Below are positions 1 to 6,363 of a stretch of 7,950 nt of DNA, one piece after another (within the stretch, counting starts at the first letter, position 1; the number at the start of each line of letters is the position of its first letter). A model generated the notes under the pieces. It searched no databases. It saw only the letters and a program-made list of their open reading frames with translations, and had not been told where the DNA came from. A program made the position numbers and the translations under genes. The stretch is taken from the NCBI GenBank assembly GCA_946487985.1, contig CAMLUY010000041.1:1-7950 (forward strand), written 5' to 3'. This DNA is from an uncultured Clostridia bacterium (GTDB taxonomy: Bacteria; Bacillota; Clostridia; Christensenellales; UBA1242).

Positions 1-258
1 AGCGTTGGTTTCAAGGGCGTTAATGGTGAAACATTGATGCGTGCGGTTCAAGACCAAGGCGTAATAATAGGCAAGGGCAGCGCATGCTCCACAAAGAAAG
101 CCGGCAACAGAATACTAGAAAGCATGGGACTTGACAAAGAGCAGGTTAAATCCCATGTAAGAATATCTTTCAGCGAAATGCTTACAGTTGAAGAGGTGGA
201 AAAGGCTGCTGAAATTCTTGCAAACAAATATCAGGAAATTTTGGAGAAAGTACGATGA
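1..258 (+). CDS. Cysteine desulfurase (NifS/IscS family), C-terminal part, 5' end outside the window
   Basis: The first 85 codons in frame 1 are the C-terminal end of a PLP-dependent cysteine desulfurase, which takes sulfur from L-cysteine as an enzyme-bound persulfide. The diagnostic part is the active-site loop GKGSACS, with the persulfide-carrying Cys codon at 85-87. It is followed by the usual C-terminal helices (RILESMGL, then VRISFSEMLTVEEVEKAAEIL). The family is normally about 380-400 residues, so most of the gene, including the PLP lysine, lies upstream. The stop codon overlaps the thiI start by 4 bases (ATGA, 255-258), implying translational coupling. In Bacillus subtilis a dedicated desulfurase (NifZ) beside a rhodanese-less ThiI supplies sulfur for 4-thiouridine, so this copy is inferred to serve ThiI rather than general Fe-S assembly. 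Family is sure; the specific role is inferred from context. Confidence 0.93.
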   Translation, partial: SVGFKGVNGETLMRAVQDQGVIIGKGSACSTKKAGNRILESMGLDKEQVKSHVRISFSEMLTVEEVEKAAEILANKYQEILEKVR

Positions 259-1409
259 AAGTTATTTTGTTGAGATTTGGTGAACTTTACCTTAAAGGCA
301 ACAACAGACAGATTTTTGAAAACACCTTGATAACAAATATTAAAAAGATGCTTGATGGTGAGTCGTTTAAATTTGAAAAGACTTTCGGCAGATATGTTAT
401 TTCAAATTACAATGAGCAGCGAGAAAAAGCTATTGTTGAAAAATTGAAAAAGGTCTTTGGCCTTTACAGTTTGAGTCTTGCCGATGAAGTGAATGCTGAG
501 CAAAGCGCTATCATTGAAAGAGTCGCAGAAGTGAAATGCGATGGTACTTTCAAAGTCTTTGTAAAACGGGCAGACAAGAACTTTCAGCCTGGCTCTATGG
601 AATTTGCCAAATTGCTTGGTGAAGTGGTACTGAAAAATAATCCTAAATCGTCAGTCGACTTGTACAATCCAGAAATGTCGATTTTTGTCGATATCAGATT
701 GAATGGTAAGGCGTACATTTTTGACAATGTAATCAAATGTCAGGGTGGTCTGCCTCTTGGCAGTTCTGGCCATGGTCTTTTGCTGCTGTCTGGTGGTATT
801 GACAGTCCGGTTGCAGGCTATCTCATGGCAAAAAGAGGAATGACTCTCGACGCGCTGCATTTTCACAGCTATCCATATACTTCTGAGCAGGCGAAAGAAA
901 AGGTAATTACTCTTGCTGGTAAATTGTGTGAATATGTTGGCAACATCCGCCTTCATATCGTATCCTTTACAAGAGTGCAGGAAGAAATACACAAGCACTG
1001 CAAACCAGAGTATATGATTACAATCATGAGAAGGATAATGATGCGAGTTGCGCAAGAGCTCTGTAAAAAATACAGCATGGGCGCTATTATTACTGGTGAG
1101 AGCCTGGGGCAGGTCGCAAGCCAAACTATGCAAAGCATGACTGTGACTGGCAGCGTAGTCAAAGACACTCCAATCTTCCGTCCGTGCATTGCTATGGATA
1201 AAGAGGATATCATGAAGATTGCAAAAGAGATTGATACCTATCAAACTTCAATTCTTCCTTACGAAGATTGTTGTACTGTCTTCTTGCCAAAGAATCCTGT
1301 CATAAAGCCGACTTTTGAAAAGGCGGCAGGAGAGGAAAGGTTTCTTGATGTTGACGAACTTGTTTGCCAATGCTTGCAGGGGGAAGAGATTATTGACATT
1401 ACAAAATAA
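255..1409 (+). CDS. thiI: tRNA 4-thiouridine synthetase ThiI, short form without rhodanese domain
   Basis: A 384-residue cytosolic enzyme that uses ATP to adenylate U8 of tRNA and installs sulfur to make 4-thiouridine; in some bacteria it also delivers sulfur for the thiamin thiazole ring. Domains in order: an N-terminal ferredoxin-like region (ILLRFGELYLKGNNR near the start), a THUMP RNA-binding domain at roughly 60-165, and a PP-loop pyrophosphatase domain with the SGGIDS motif at residues 179-184. ITGESLGQVASQT is also characteristic of the family. The protein ends soon after a YEDCC motif (Cys339 and Cys340), so the roughly 100-residue rhodanese extension of E. coli ThiI is absent, as is usual in Firmicutes. 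One of these cysteines probably corresponds to the catalytic Cys344 of E. coli, which I recall but could not align. The start is supported by GGAG at 243-246, 8 bases before the ATG. It overlaps the desulfurase and is last in its unit, before a terminator. Confidence 0.96.
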   Translation: MKVILLRFGELYLKGNNRQIFENTLITNIKKMLDGESFKFEKTFGRYVISNYNEQREKAIVEKLKKVFGLYSLSLADEVNAEQSAIIERVAEVKCDGTFKVFVKRADKNFQPGSMEFAKLLGEVVLKNNPKSSVDLYNPEMSIFVDIRLNGKAYIFDNVIKCQGGLPLGSSGHGLLLLSGGIDSPVAGYLMAKRGMTLDALHFHSYPYTSEQAKEKVITLAGKLCEYVGNIRLHIVSFTRVQEEIHKHCKPEYMITIMRRIMMRVAQELCKKYSMGAIITGESLGQVASQTMQSMTVTGSVVKDTPIFRPCIAMDKEDIMKIAKEIDTYQTSILPYEDCCTVFLPKNPVIKPTFEKAAGEERFLDVDELVCQCLQGEEIIDITK

Positions 1410-1426
1410 AATATAGTGCATATTTG

Positions 1427-1452
1427 AGCAGGTTGATTGACCTGCTTTTTTT
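1427..1452 (+). terminator. Rho-independent terminator after thiI
   Basis: A hairpin with arms AGCAGGT (1427-1433) and ACCTGCT (1440-1446), a 6-base loop, and an unbroken T run reaching 1452. It lies 17 bases after the thiI stop and separates the desulfurase-thiI unit from argR. Confidence 0.88.
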
Positions 1453-1524
1453 ATTGTCAAAATTGGCGCCCTTCTTTTCGCTTATGCATACTCGCTGATA
1501 ATTATAAATTGACTTTTTATAAAT

Positions 1525-1539
1525 TTGCATATTATGCAA
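1525..1539. repeat. Perfect 7+1+7 inverted repeat, possible operator
   Basis: TTGCATA-T-TATGCAA is a perfect palindrome about one central base. It contains TGCAT and ATGCA half-sites resembling ARG-box halves, but they are 3 bases apart rather than the usual 4. It sits about 40 bases upstream of the predicted argR -35 element. It may be a variant ARG box or an operator for another regulator; the assignment is uncertain. Confidence 0.45.
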
Positions 1540-1554
1540 TATATATTAAAATAG

Positions 1555-1572
1555 CGTGAATAAATATACAAA
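1555..1572 (+). promoter_or_regulatory. Putative ARG box, upstream copy
   Basis: The core TGAAT-AAAT-ATACA (1557-1570) matches the ARG-box core TGAAT-N4-ATKCA (as recalled from Bacillus AhrC and E. coli ArgR sites) with one mismatch. It lies just upstream of the predicted argR -35. The stretch GTGAATAAATAT recurs with one change at 1620-1631, so the repeated motif is visible independently of the consensus. Confidence 0.55.
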
Positions 1573-1578
1573 AATCAC

Positions 1579-1607
1579 TTGCATAAATATAAAAAATGAT
1601 GTATAAT
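1579..1607 (+). promoter_or_regulatory. Predicted sigma-A promoter of argR-recN, overlapped by a weak ARG-like site
   Basis: A perfect -10 TATAAT at 1602-1607 is preceded, with 17-base spacing, by TTGCAT at 1579-1584, a weak -35 matching TTG only. Transcription would start near 1614, giving a leader of about 88 bases before argR. The -35 overlaps TGCAT-AAAT-ATAAA (1580-1593), a two-mismatch ARG-like site, so ArgR bound there would compete with RNA polymerase. The promoter is inferred from spacing and the perfect -10. Confidence 0.6.
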
Positions 1608-1618
1608 AATGAAAAACG

Positions 1619-1636
1619 TGTGAATAAACATGAATT
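1619..1636 (+). promoter_or_regulatory. Putative ARG box, downstream copy
   Basis: The core TGAAT-AAAC-ATGAA (1621-1634) has one mismatch to TGAAT-N4-ATKCA. It lies a few bases downstream of the predicted start site of argR transcription. A further half-site, ATGCAT, follows at 1644-1649. Occupation by the arginine-bound repressor would block initiation or early elongation, which suggests autoregulation. Confidence 0.55.
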
Positions 1637-1701
1637 TATAAATATGCATAATGGCTATAAGCCTTGAAAATAGGGCGATGTAGCGATTTAGGAGAAGGAG
1701 A

Positions 1702-2154
1702 ATGGCAAGAAGCGCTCGTCAATCTAAAATCCTTGAACTGATATCTTTAAAAGAGATTGAAACTCAGGATGAACTGGCAAGAGAACTAAGAAACGCCGAC
1801 TTTGATATTACGCAAGCGACAATATCGCGCGATATCAAAGAGCTTGGTCTTACCAAAATTCTGTCTTCTTCGGGCAAGTATAAGTACTGTTTTGTTGGCT
1901 CTGATGAACAGGTCATTTCAAACAAGTACATAACCATATTCAAAGAGGCGGTAATTTCAGTTAAGGTCGCAATGAATCTTGTAGTAATCAAAACCATGAA
2001 AGGGCTTGCCTCAGGTCTGTCAAGCTTTGTTGATAAGCTGAACATTAATGAGCTGATGGGTGCTGTTCATGGCGACGATACAGTAATGTTGATTTTTCCG
2101 ACCACAACACTTGCCAGTCAGGCTGTTGTAACTTTAAACAATATGTTAAATTAA
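1702..2154 (+). CDS. argR: Arginine repressor ArgR/AhrC
   Basis: A 150-residue, full-length arginine-dependent transcription factor. When arginine is plentiful it forms hexamers on ARG boxes, repressing arginine synthesis and, in Bacillus, activating catabolism. Residues 1-70 form the winged helix-turn-helix DNA-binding domain with the signature QATISRD at 38-44, followed by IKELGL. The C-terminal oligomerisation and arginine-binding domain carries GAVHGDDT, with the paired aspartates of the binding site at 125-126. The start is set by AGGAG at 1690-1694, 7 bases before the ATG; a second GGAG at 1697-1700 is too close to act. recN begins 10 bases after the stop, the same argR-recN pairing seen in Bacillus (ahrC-recN). 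ARG-like boxes around its own promoter suggest it represses itself and recN together. Identity is secure; autoregulation is inference. Confidence 0.96.
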   Translation: MARSARQSKILELISLKEIETQDELARELRNADFDITQATISRDIKELGLTKILSSSGKYKYCFVGSDEQVISNKYITIFKEAVISVKVAMNLVVIKTMKGLASGLSSFVDKLNINELMGAVHGDDTVMLIFPTTTLASQAVVTLNNMLN

Positions 2155-2164
2155 AGGTGAGAAT

Positions 2165-3832
2165 ATGCTTCAAACTTTATCAATAAAAAATGTTGCGCTG
2201 ATTTCATCTCTTACTATCGATTTTGGCAAAGGATTCAATGTCCTGTTGGGTGAAACGGGTGCAGGAAAAAGTATTATTTTTGATGCACTCAACTTTGTTC
2301 TGGGCGCAAAGCTTGATAAAACTCTACTGCGAAGCGGCGAAGAGTCAATGCGTGTTGATGCGGTGTTTTCTGAGATAAATCCACATGCGTGTCAGCTCCT
2401 TGCTGAATATGGCTATGAAGAAGATGAGCTTGTTTTGTCAAGGACGTATTCACAGGACGGCAAAAACACCATCAGAATAAATGGTTTGCCAACAACGCTT
2501 TCGGTGCTTAAAGATGTCGGCGATATTCTGGTTGACAGCTACTCTCAGCATGAAAGCATTGATATGCTTAAAGTGAAAAATCATATAGGTATGCTTGACA
2601 GGTTTGGCGGAGATGAATTGCAGCAGGCCAAGAATGCCGTTAAAGAATTGTATCAACAAAAGCAAGATATTGACGCAAAAATCAAAGACCTGGGCGGTAA
2701 TGATGAAGAGCGGGCTCGCGCACTATCTATACTTGAATATCAAATAAACGAAATCGAAGATGCTCAGCTCAGACCTGGCGAAGACGAAGAAATCAAAGAT
2801 AGACTGAAATTTTTAAGTAATGCTGAGAAAATTTTTCAAGCAATAAGCAGCTGCGAAGCTCTTTTAAGCGATAATCCTGACTGTGCAATAAACGCATTGC
2901 AGCAGTCGTCAGGCTTGCTTGCTATGTTCACTGGTTTTGAGCAGCTTGAAAATTGCCGAGAACGTCTAGACAGCGCTCGATATGAAATTGAAGATATTTG
3001 CCAGACTCTGACGGATATAAAATCAAGCACTGAATTTGACGAAGGCGAACTTGAAGAACTTGACAGACGAAACGACCTTATTAAATCGCTTCTTCGCAAG
3101 TATGGCGGCACGATTGAAAAAACGCTAGATTTTTACCAAGAGGCAAAACAGCGTTACAATGAGCTTGAAAACAGCGCGGCCATTATTGATGACCTTGAAA
3201 AACAAAAGGAAAAAATTTCAAAGCAGCTGGACATCGCATGCCAAAATTTGACTGCATTGCGCAAAAAGTATGCCGAAGAAATAAGCTTTAAAATTACCAC
3301 ACAGCTGCGTGAGCTTGGTATGAAATCGAGCAGCTTTGACGTCAAATTTGAAGCTTTGCCTTCACCAACATCAAACGGTATTGACAGCGTAGAGTTTATC
3401 TTTTCAGCCAATAAGGGGCAAGAGATGAAATCGCTTGCAAAAACTGCATCAGGAGGCGAACTCAGCAGATTCATGCTGGCCGTTAAAAACATATTTGCAG
3501 GAATTGGCAGCGCGCAAACGCTCATTTTTGACGAAATCGATGCTGGTATCAGCGGTGAAACAGGTAATATTGTAGGACAAAAGCTTTCTAATATTACAAA
3601 GTTTGCCCAGGTGCTTTGCATTACCCATTTGCCACAAGTGGCTTGTTATGGCGACGAATTTTTCTATGTTAAAAAATCTGAAAACGGTAACACGACAACT
3701 ACCAGCGTAGAGCATCTTTCAGAAGACAAAATTATTTCAAGCCTGGCACGTATGACAGGCGGCGACCTTGTAAGCGAGATTGCTCTTTCTCATGCACGCG
3801 AAATGCGTGACAGGGCTTTAAAGCATGCATAA
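2165..3832 (+). CDS. recN: DNA repair ATPase RecN
   Basis: A 555-residue SMC-like ATPase that acts early at DNA double-strand breaks, collecting at broken ends in the nucleoid before RecA-dependent recombination. The N-terminal ATPase half has Walker A GETGAGKS at residues 29-36. The central region, roughly 150-370, is rich in charged heptad-like helices and forms the family's coiled coil. The C-terminal half has the ABC signature SGGE at 429-432, Walker B LIFDE at 453-457 and the THLPQ switch at about 487-491. All catalytic motifs are intact, and the length agrees with relatives (about 550-575). The ribosome binding site is AGGTGAG in the 10-base gap after argR, so the two are almost certainly cotranscribed. 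No LexA-type operator was seen before it. A strong terminator follows 18 bases after the stop. Confidence 0.97.
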   Translation: MLQTLSIKNVALISSLTIDFGKGFNVLLGETGAGKSIIFDALNFVLGAKLDKTLLRSGEESMRVDAVFSEINPHACQLLAEYGYEEDELVLSRTYSQDGKNTIRINGLPTTLSVLKDVGDILVDSYSQHESIDMLKVKNHIGMLDRFGGDELQQAKNAVKELYQQKQDIDAKIKDLGGNDEERARALSILEYQINEIEDAQLRPGEDEEIKDRLKFLSNAEKIFQAISSCEALLSDNPDCAINALQQSSGLLAMFTGFEQLENCRERLDSARYEIEDICQTLTDIKSSTEFDEGELEELDRRNDLIKSLLRKYGGTIEKTLDFYQEAKQRYNELENSAAIIDDLEKQKEKISKQLDIACQNLTALRKKYAEEISFKITTQLRELGMKSSSFDVKFEALPSPTSNGIDSVEFIFSANKGQEMKSLAKTASGGELSRFMLAVKNIFAGIGSAQTLIFDEIDAGISGETGNIVGQKLSNITKFAQVLCITHLPQVACYGDEFFYVKKSENGNTTTTSVEHLSEDKIISSLARMTGGDLVSEIALSHAREMRDRALKHA

Positions 3833-3855
3833 AAATAATAAATCCGAGCAGACTA
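3827..3855 (+). promoter_or_regulatory. Possible sigma-G-type (forespore) promoter for spoIVB
   Basis: GCATA at 3827-3831 fits a sigma-G -35 (GHATR), and CAGACTA at 3849-3855 fits the -10 (CATNNTA) with one mismatch. The spacing is 17 bases. The -10 overlaps the rising arm of the recN terminator, and the start would fall near 3862 in its loop. Bacillus spoIVB is transcribed mainly by sigma-G in the forespore, which makes the position sensible, but short motifs like these arise by chance in AT-rich DNA. Confidence 0.33.
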
Positions 3856-3878
3856 ACTTTTAGAAGTTAGTCTTTTTT
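3851..3878 (+). terminator. Rho-independent terminator between recN and spoIVB
   Basis: Perfect 9-bp arms GACTAACTT (3851-3859) and AAGTTAGTC (3864-3872) enclose the loop TTAG, followed by six T residues (3873-3878). It ends only 3 bases before the spoIVB ribosome binding site (GGAGGGG, 3882-3888), which is unusually tight and leaves no room for a promoter between terminator and gene. Confidence 0.92.
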
Positions 3879-3891
3879 ATTGGAGGGGATA

Positions 3892-5109
3892 ATGCCAAAA
3901 AATAAGAAGAGGGCAATGCCTGTTTTAATATTTTTGTTCTTTGCGCTCTTTTTGGTGAGCAATATAGATTTTTCTCAGTTATCCGCTTTCAATGATGGCT
4001 TTTACACAAGCTATGAAGAAATCAACGAAGCAAACGAAAGTAAAAAATTTGGCAGCTTTATCAAGCTTTCCATGAAAGACAATCAACTTAGTACAGGTCT
4101 TGATAAAAATCAAAGCGGAGATGTAATTTTTAAGTTATTTGGTTTTATTCCAATCAAAAAGGTAACCGTCAAAATTCTTCCAGAAGAAGAGGTATACACA
4201 GGCGGGGAGGCTATCGGTCTTGCTGTCAATACCGACGGCGCAATGGTGGTTTCTAATACAGTTGTTGACATTCAAAGCAGAAATATTTTAAAAAATAAAT
4301 ACCTTAAAAATGGCGATATCATACAGAAAATAAACGGACAGCCAATACAATCAGTTTCAGACATTGATAAAGTCCTCAGCCAAAATGATAGTGACAATAT
4401 TGATGTTGAACTGATAAGGGATAACAAGCAAAAGACAATCAATGTAGGCTTATTAAAAGACAGCGAAAACCAGTACAAACTTGGGGTATGGGCTAAAAAT
4501 GACCTTTCAGGTATAGGGACATTGACATTTGTCAGGAAAAGTGATTTTTCATTTGGCGCTTTGGGACATCCTGTAAGCAACGGCCAGCAAAACTCGGTAG
4601 TGCCCATTACTGGCGGCAACATATTTGACTGTTCGCTTATTGGCATCAATAAGGGGCAAAGGAATAAGCCTGGCGAGCTTCGCGGAGTATTTGTTCAGCG
4701 AAATGAACAAGGCACAATAAAGAAAAACACAAATTGTGGAGTGTTTGGCAAAATCGACGAAGACAGCAACTTATTTGATTCAAACAGGTCGTTAAAAATA
4801 GGGGGGCGACTTGGTATACATACCGGAAAAGCAAAGATTATTTCAAGCGTAAGCGGCATTCTTGAAGAGTACGACATAGAAATAATAAAGGCCAACTATC
4901 AGGCAAAGAGCAGCGACAAAAGCTTGGTAATAAGGGTAAAAGATGAGCGTCTGCTTAATTTGACCGGCGGCATTGTTCAAGGTATGAGCGGCTCGCCGAT
5001 AGTGCAAGATGGCAAGCTGGTCGGTGCTGTAACACATGTTTTTCTTAATGACCCGACAAAAGGCTATGGCATTTACAGTGATTGGATGCTTGAACAGCTG
5101 GATTTTTGA
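3892..5109 (+). CDS. spoIVB: SpoIVB serine peptidase (S55 family), sporulation signalling protease
   Basis: A 405-residue protease made in the forespore and sent into the space between forespore and mother cell. There, in Bacillus, it cleaves SpoIVFA, releasing SpoIVFB to process pro-sigma-K. A basic N-terminus (MPKNKKR) precedes one hydrophobic segment (about 10-23) acting as signal or anchor. A PDZ domain spans about 104-185 (GEAIGLAVN, GDIIQKINGQPI). The peptidase domain has LGHPV with His226, Asp351 in VKDERL, and Ser366 in GMSGSPI. The spacing closely tracks the B. subtilis triad as I recall it (His236, Asp363, Ser378; the Asp-Ser interval of 15 is identical). An upstream in-frame TTG at 3880 lies in the terminator tail and overlaps the GGAGG, so the ATG at 3892, 5 bases after GGAGG (3882-3886), is the real start. 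spo0A, its usual downstream neighbour, is absent here. Confidence 0.95.
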   Translation: MPKNKKRAMPVLIFLFFALFLVSNIDFSQLSAFNDGFYTSYEEINEANESKKFGSFIKLSMKDNQLSTGLDKNQSGDVIFKLFGFIPIKKVTVKILPEEEVYTGGEAIGLAVNTDGAMVVSNTVVDIQSRNILKNKYLKNGDIIQKINGQPIQSVSDIDKVLSQNDSDNIDVELIRDNKQKTINVGLLKDSENQYKLGVWAKNDLSGIGTLTFVRKSDFSFGALGHPVSNGQQNSVVPITGGNIFDCSLIGINKGQRNKPGELRGVFVQRNEQGTIKKNTNCGVFGKIDEDSNLFDSNRSLKIGGRLGIHTGKAKIISSVSGILEEYDIEIIKANYQAKSSDKSLVIRVKDERLLNLTGGIVQGMSGSPIVQDGKLVGAVTHVFLNDPTKGYGIYSDWMLEQLDF

Positions 5110-5117
5110 TTATACAC

Positions 5118-5150
5118 AAAAAAAATAGTTTCTGCTTGAAACTATTTTTT
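5118..5150. terminator. Bidirectional-type terminator between spoIVB and the recombinase
   Basis: A hairpin with arms TAGTTTC (5126-5132) and GAAACTA (5138-5144) and a 5-base loop is flanked by eight A residues (5118-5125) and six T residues (5145-5150), so it can act on both strands. It follows the spoIVB stop by 8 bases and separates two converging genes. Confidence 0.88.
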
Positions 5151-5154
5151 GTCC

Positions 5155-5199
5155 AAAATAAAAAGAAGTCAAACGCATAATTCATTGTCTGGCTTCTTT
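5155..5199 (-). terminator. Rho-independent terminator for the recombinase gene
   Basis: Read on the minus strand, AAGAAGCCA (5198-5190) pairs with TGACTTCTT (5171-5163) with one G-U pair across an 18-base loop, then runs into a T-rich tail (TTTTTATTTT). It lies about 75 bases after the recombinase stop. The long loop makes it weaker than the neighbouring bidirectional terminator. Confidence 0.6.
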
Positions 5200-5207
5200 C
5201 TACTTAA

Positions 5208-5229
5208 TGTGAAGCATATCTCCTTCACA
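5208..5229. repeat. Short hairpin between the recombinase stop and its terminator
   Basis: Perfect 7-bp arms TGTGAAG (5208-5214) and CTTCACA (5223-5229) with an 8-base loop and no T run. On the minus strand it encloses AAGGAG followed 2 bases later by ATG and a five-codon frame, too closely spaced to be a confident gene. It may simply stabilise the 3' end of the message. Confidence 0.4.
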
Positions 5230-5258
5230 CTATTATCTTGTGCAGAAGCTCAAATATT

Positions 5259-5287
5259 ATTCATGAAAAACAAAATTAATCATGAAT
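5259..5287. repeat. Inverted repeat across the recombinase stop codon
   Basis: Perfect 8-bp arms ATTCATGA (5259-5266) and TCATGAAT (5280-5287) are separated by 13 bases that include the recombinase stop codon (5276-5278). There is no T run, so it is not a terminator. A competing pair TAATCA/TGATTA (5277-5282, 5290-5295) overlaps it. Its function is unknown and it may be chance in AT-rich DNA. Confidence 0.35.
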
Positions 5288-6310
5288 TTTGATTACATCA
5301 GCCACAGCCTTTCGCATCTCTTCATTTATTGCTGCATAGTGCTTTTTCGTAGTATTTACATCTTTGTGCCCAAGCACATCTGCGACAATGTAAATGTCTT
5401 TGGTCTCTTTGTAAAGATTTGTACCAAAAGTACTGCGCAACTTATGTGGGCTGATTTTTTTGAGCGGCGATGCGATTTGAGCAAATTTTTTGACAAGGTT
5501 TTCAACAGCACGTACCGATATTCGTTTGTTTTGAAGAGAAATAAACATCGCGTGCTCTTCTTTTGGCAAATTCAGGCTGGCTCGTTTTTCTAGCCATGTT
5601 TTTAATGCGGCGGCCACTTCTTTTGAAAAATATAAAGTAGATTGATTTCCGCCTTTACGCGTTACAACAAAGGCATTCTGCGAGAAATCGAAACTTTCAA
5701 GGTTCAGACCAACCAACTCAGAAATACGGATTCCAGTTCCAAGGAATAGGGTGACGATGGCGTTATCTCGCTCAAACGTGTTCTTATTGTACTCTTTTTG
5801 GCGCTGTGAAAACTCGCATGGGTTTTCAATAGCATTCATCAGCCTTTTTACTTCGTCACGTTCAAGCCTGATGATTTCTTTATTGTGAAGCTTTGGCGTG
5901 CTTATCTTGCTTGCAACATTGCCATCAATGCAATCATGATTATAAAGATATTTGAAAAAGCTTCTCAGCGATGCTAATTTTCGCGCTTTACCGCGTTCTG
6001 TATTTCGATAAAGATTGTCATCAATCATGTATGAAGAGAGATCAGACAGATACTGTTCAATCTGTTGAGATTTTATGGTATTAATGTCTTGCAAAGTGAT
6101 TTCTATTGCTTTTTTATGAAAGATTGACTTTTCCAGGAAATTGAAAAATACATACAAATCCATTGCATAGTTGTATCTTGTCAGTGACGAGGTATTATTT
6201 TCAATCCCAATAATAAAATCACGACAATAGTCGGGGAGTGTTTCAAGATATTTTGACATCTTTCTCCGATTTTTAATATCTCGCTGCTCATAGTAATTTA
6301 TATTTTTCAT
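5276..6310 (-). CDS. Tyrosine recombinase (XerC/XerD-like integrase family)
   Basis: A 344-residue site-specific recombinase that cuts and rejoins DNA through a phosphotyrosine link. An N-terminal SAM-like core-binding domain spans about 25-125 (LTRYNYAMDLYVFFNFL). The catalytic domain, about 145-335, has the complete set: Arg195 in GTGIRISE, Lys219 in VTRKGGN, His289 and Arg292 in SPHKLRSTFG, His315 in LGHKD, and nucleophile Tyr325 in KKHYAAIN. It should therefore be active. No excisionase, phage, conjugation or transposon gene is adjacent, and it is flanked by housekeeping and sporulation genes, so a resident chromosomal recombinase seems likelier than a recent integrase; its target is unknown. 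The start is uncertain: ATG at 6310 has no ribosome binding site and coincides with the predicted transcription start, while an internal ATG at 6259 (residue 18) follows GGAG by 4 bases and would give 327 residues. It is transcribed toward spoIVB. Confidence 0.93.
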   Translation of the reverse strand: MKNINYYEQRDIKNRRKMSKYLETLPDYCRDFIIGIENNTSSLTRYNYAMDLYVFFNFLEKSIFHKKAIEITLQDINTIKSQQIEQYLSDLSSYMIDDNLYRNTERGKARKLASLRSFFKYLYNHDCIDGNVASKISTPKLHNKEIIRLERDEVKRLMNAIENPCEFSQRQKEYNKNTFERDNAIVTLFLGTGIRISELVGLNLESFDFSQNAFVVTRKGGNQSTLYFSKEVAAALKTWLEKRASLNLPKEEHAMFISLQNKRISVRAVENLVKKFAQIASPLKKISPHKLRSTFGTNLYKETKDIYIVADVLGHKDVNTTKKHYAAINEEMRKAVADVIKIHD

Positions 6311-6316
6311 GTTTAC

Positions 6317-6344
6317 ATTGTACCACTAATATTTGAATTTTCAA
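6317..6344 (-). promoter_or_regulatory. Predicted sigma-A promoter of the recombinase
   Basis: On the minus strand, TTGAAA (6344-6339) and TACAAT (6322-6317) are spaced by 16 bases, each one base from consensus. Transcription should start near 6310, on the first possible ATG of the recombinase. The message would be leaderless from that ATG, or would have a leader of about 50 bases for the internal start at 6259. Confidence 0.6.
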
Positions 6345-6363
6345 AACGATTTGCAAACTATGC

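Noticed and set aside
651..1244. Long open frame (197 codons) on the minus strand inside thiI
   Set aside because: It lies wholly within the well-supported thiI gene, has no recognisable domain and no convincing ribosome binding site; it is a shadow of the real frame.
3154..3621. Long open frame (155 codons) on the minus strand inside recN
   Set aside because: It overlaps the RecN ABC signature and Walker B coding region and encodes a serine- and phenylalanine-rich product with no family features; a shadow frame.
3880..3891. TTG start for spoIVB four codons upstream
   Set aside because: The TTG is part of the terminator tail and overlaps the GGAGGGG ribosome binding site; the ATG at 3892 is correctly spaced from it.
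5200..5225. Five-codon minus-strand leader peptide (MLHIK) after AAGGAG
   Set aside because: The ribosome binding site is only 2 bases from the ATG, it lies downstream of the recombinase with no gene after it, and its bases are explained by a hairpin.
5282..5593. 103-codon plus-strand frame opposite the recombinase C-terminus
   Set aside because: It is antisense to conserved catalytic residues, lacks a ribosome binding site and has no recognisable features.
6308..6335. dif-like site for Xer recombinases near the recombinase start (GTTTACAT)
   Set aside because: Only one arm resembles the Bacillus dif site; the second arm is not recognisable at the right spacing.
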